Shown: piece after piece, positions 6,471-6,498 of the stretch
How the letters are laid out: each line of letters opens with the position of its first letter
How positions within the stretch are numbered: the first letter of the stretch is position 1
DNA from: an uncultured Sutterella sp.
Lineage (GTDB): Bacteria > Pseudomonadota > Gammaproteobacteria > Burkholderiales > Burkholderiaceae_F
Length of the DNA: 6,498 nucleotides
Direction of reading: 5' to 3'
Assembly (NCBI GenBank): GCA_900554375.1
Contig: USHK01000068.1
Coordinates: forward strand, 1-6,498
Notes under the pieces: model-generated
The model's database searches: none
Told to the model about the DNA's origin: nothing
What the model saw: the letters and a program-made list of their open reading frames with translations, nothing else
Translations under genes and position numbers: made by a program

Positions 6471-6498
6471 CGAATTTCTGTTAAATAGGTTCGTCTCT
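6471..6498. other. Unassigned edge upstream of ruvA
   Basis: The last 28 bases are too short to judge. On the minus strand one frame stops at 6481-6483 (TAA after codons for RDEPI). Another runs open from the window edge through the palindrome to a TAA at 6419-6421, which could be the tail of an upstream gene such as ruvC, but 25 codons prove nothing. No LexA-type CTG-N10-CAG operator and no convincing -10/-35 pair is visible, so the ruvA promoter is probably further upstream. Confidence 0.3.

Noticed and set aside
6417..6498. SOS (LexA) operator before ruvA
   Set aside because: Expected by analogy with E. coli ruvAB, but no CTG-N10-CAG pattern is present in the bases available; the true promoter may lie outside the window.

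Overview
The window carries one block of DNA-recombination and repair genes, all read from the minus strand. In transcription order (right to left) they are ruvA, ruvB, an unassigned 240-residue protein, recC, and the first 141 codons of recB. There is no credible gene on the plus strand. The intact RuvAB pair, the RecC/RecB type of recombinase and the roughly even base composition suggest a Gram-negative proteobacterium, beta or gamma. A host-associated betaproteobacterium is possible, but the sequence does not settle the genus.

Bases 1-47 are not biological. They are the end of an Illumina P7 primer, an 8-base i7 index and the Nextera transposon adapter, left at the contig end. They cut recB off and add a false 13-residue tail ending in a false stop. 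Genomic sequence starts at base 48. Bases 48-470 are the RecB N-terminus (helicase motifs Q/I, Ia and Ic). Bases 482-4036 are a full-length but divergent RecC. Its real start is a GTG behind a strong ribosome-binding site, not the upstream TTG. Bases 4094-4816 are the unassigned gene, which overlaps the end of ruvB by 17 bases. Bases 4800-5840 are ruvB and 5844-6413 are ruvA.

The gaps are -17, 3, 11 and 57 bases with no visible terminator, so the five genes are probably cotranscribed. This would couple double-strand-end processing and strand loading (RecBC, presumably with RecD beyond the contig) to Holliday-junction branch migration (RuvAB). No LexA-type operator is visible in the short stretch before ruvA.

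Two places deserve attention. First, a perfect two-stem palindrome (6421-6462) lies exactly between a near-consensus ribosome-binding site (6463-6470) and the ruvA start. Folded, it would bring the site to 7 bases from the ATG. A competing fold would bury the site. Second, the unassigned protein resembles, from memory of the family pattern, the N-terminal non-catalytic domain of the large subtilases paired with AAA+ ATPases in phage defence (IetS type). It ends where the protease domain would begin, and it follows the AAA+ gene ruvB. Both are hypotheses that simple searches could confirm or refute.
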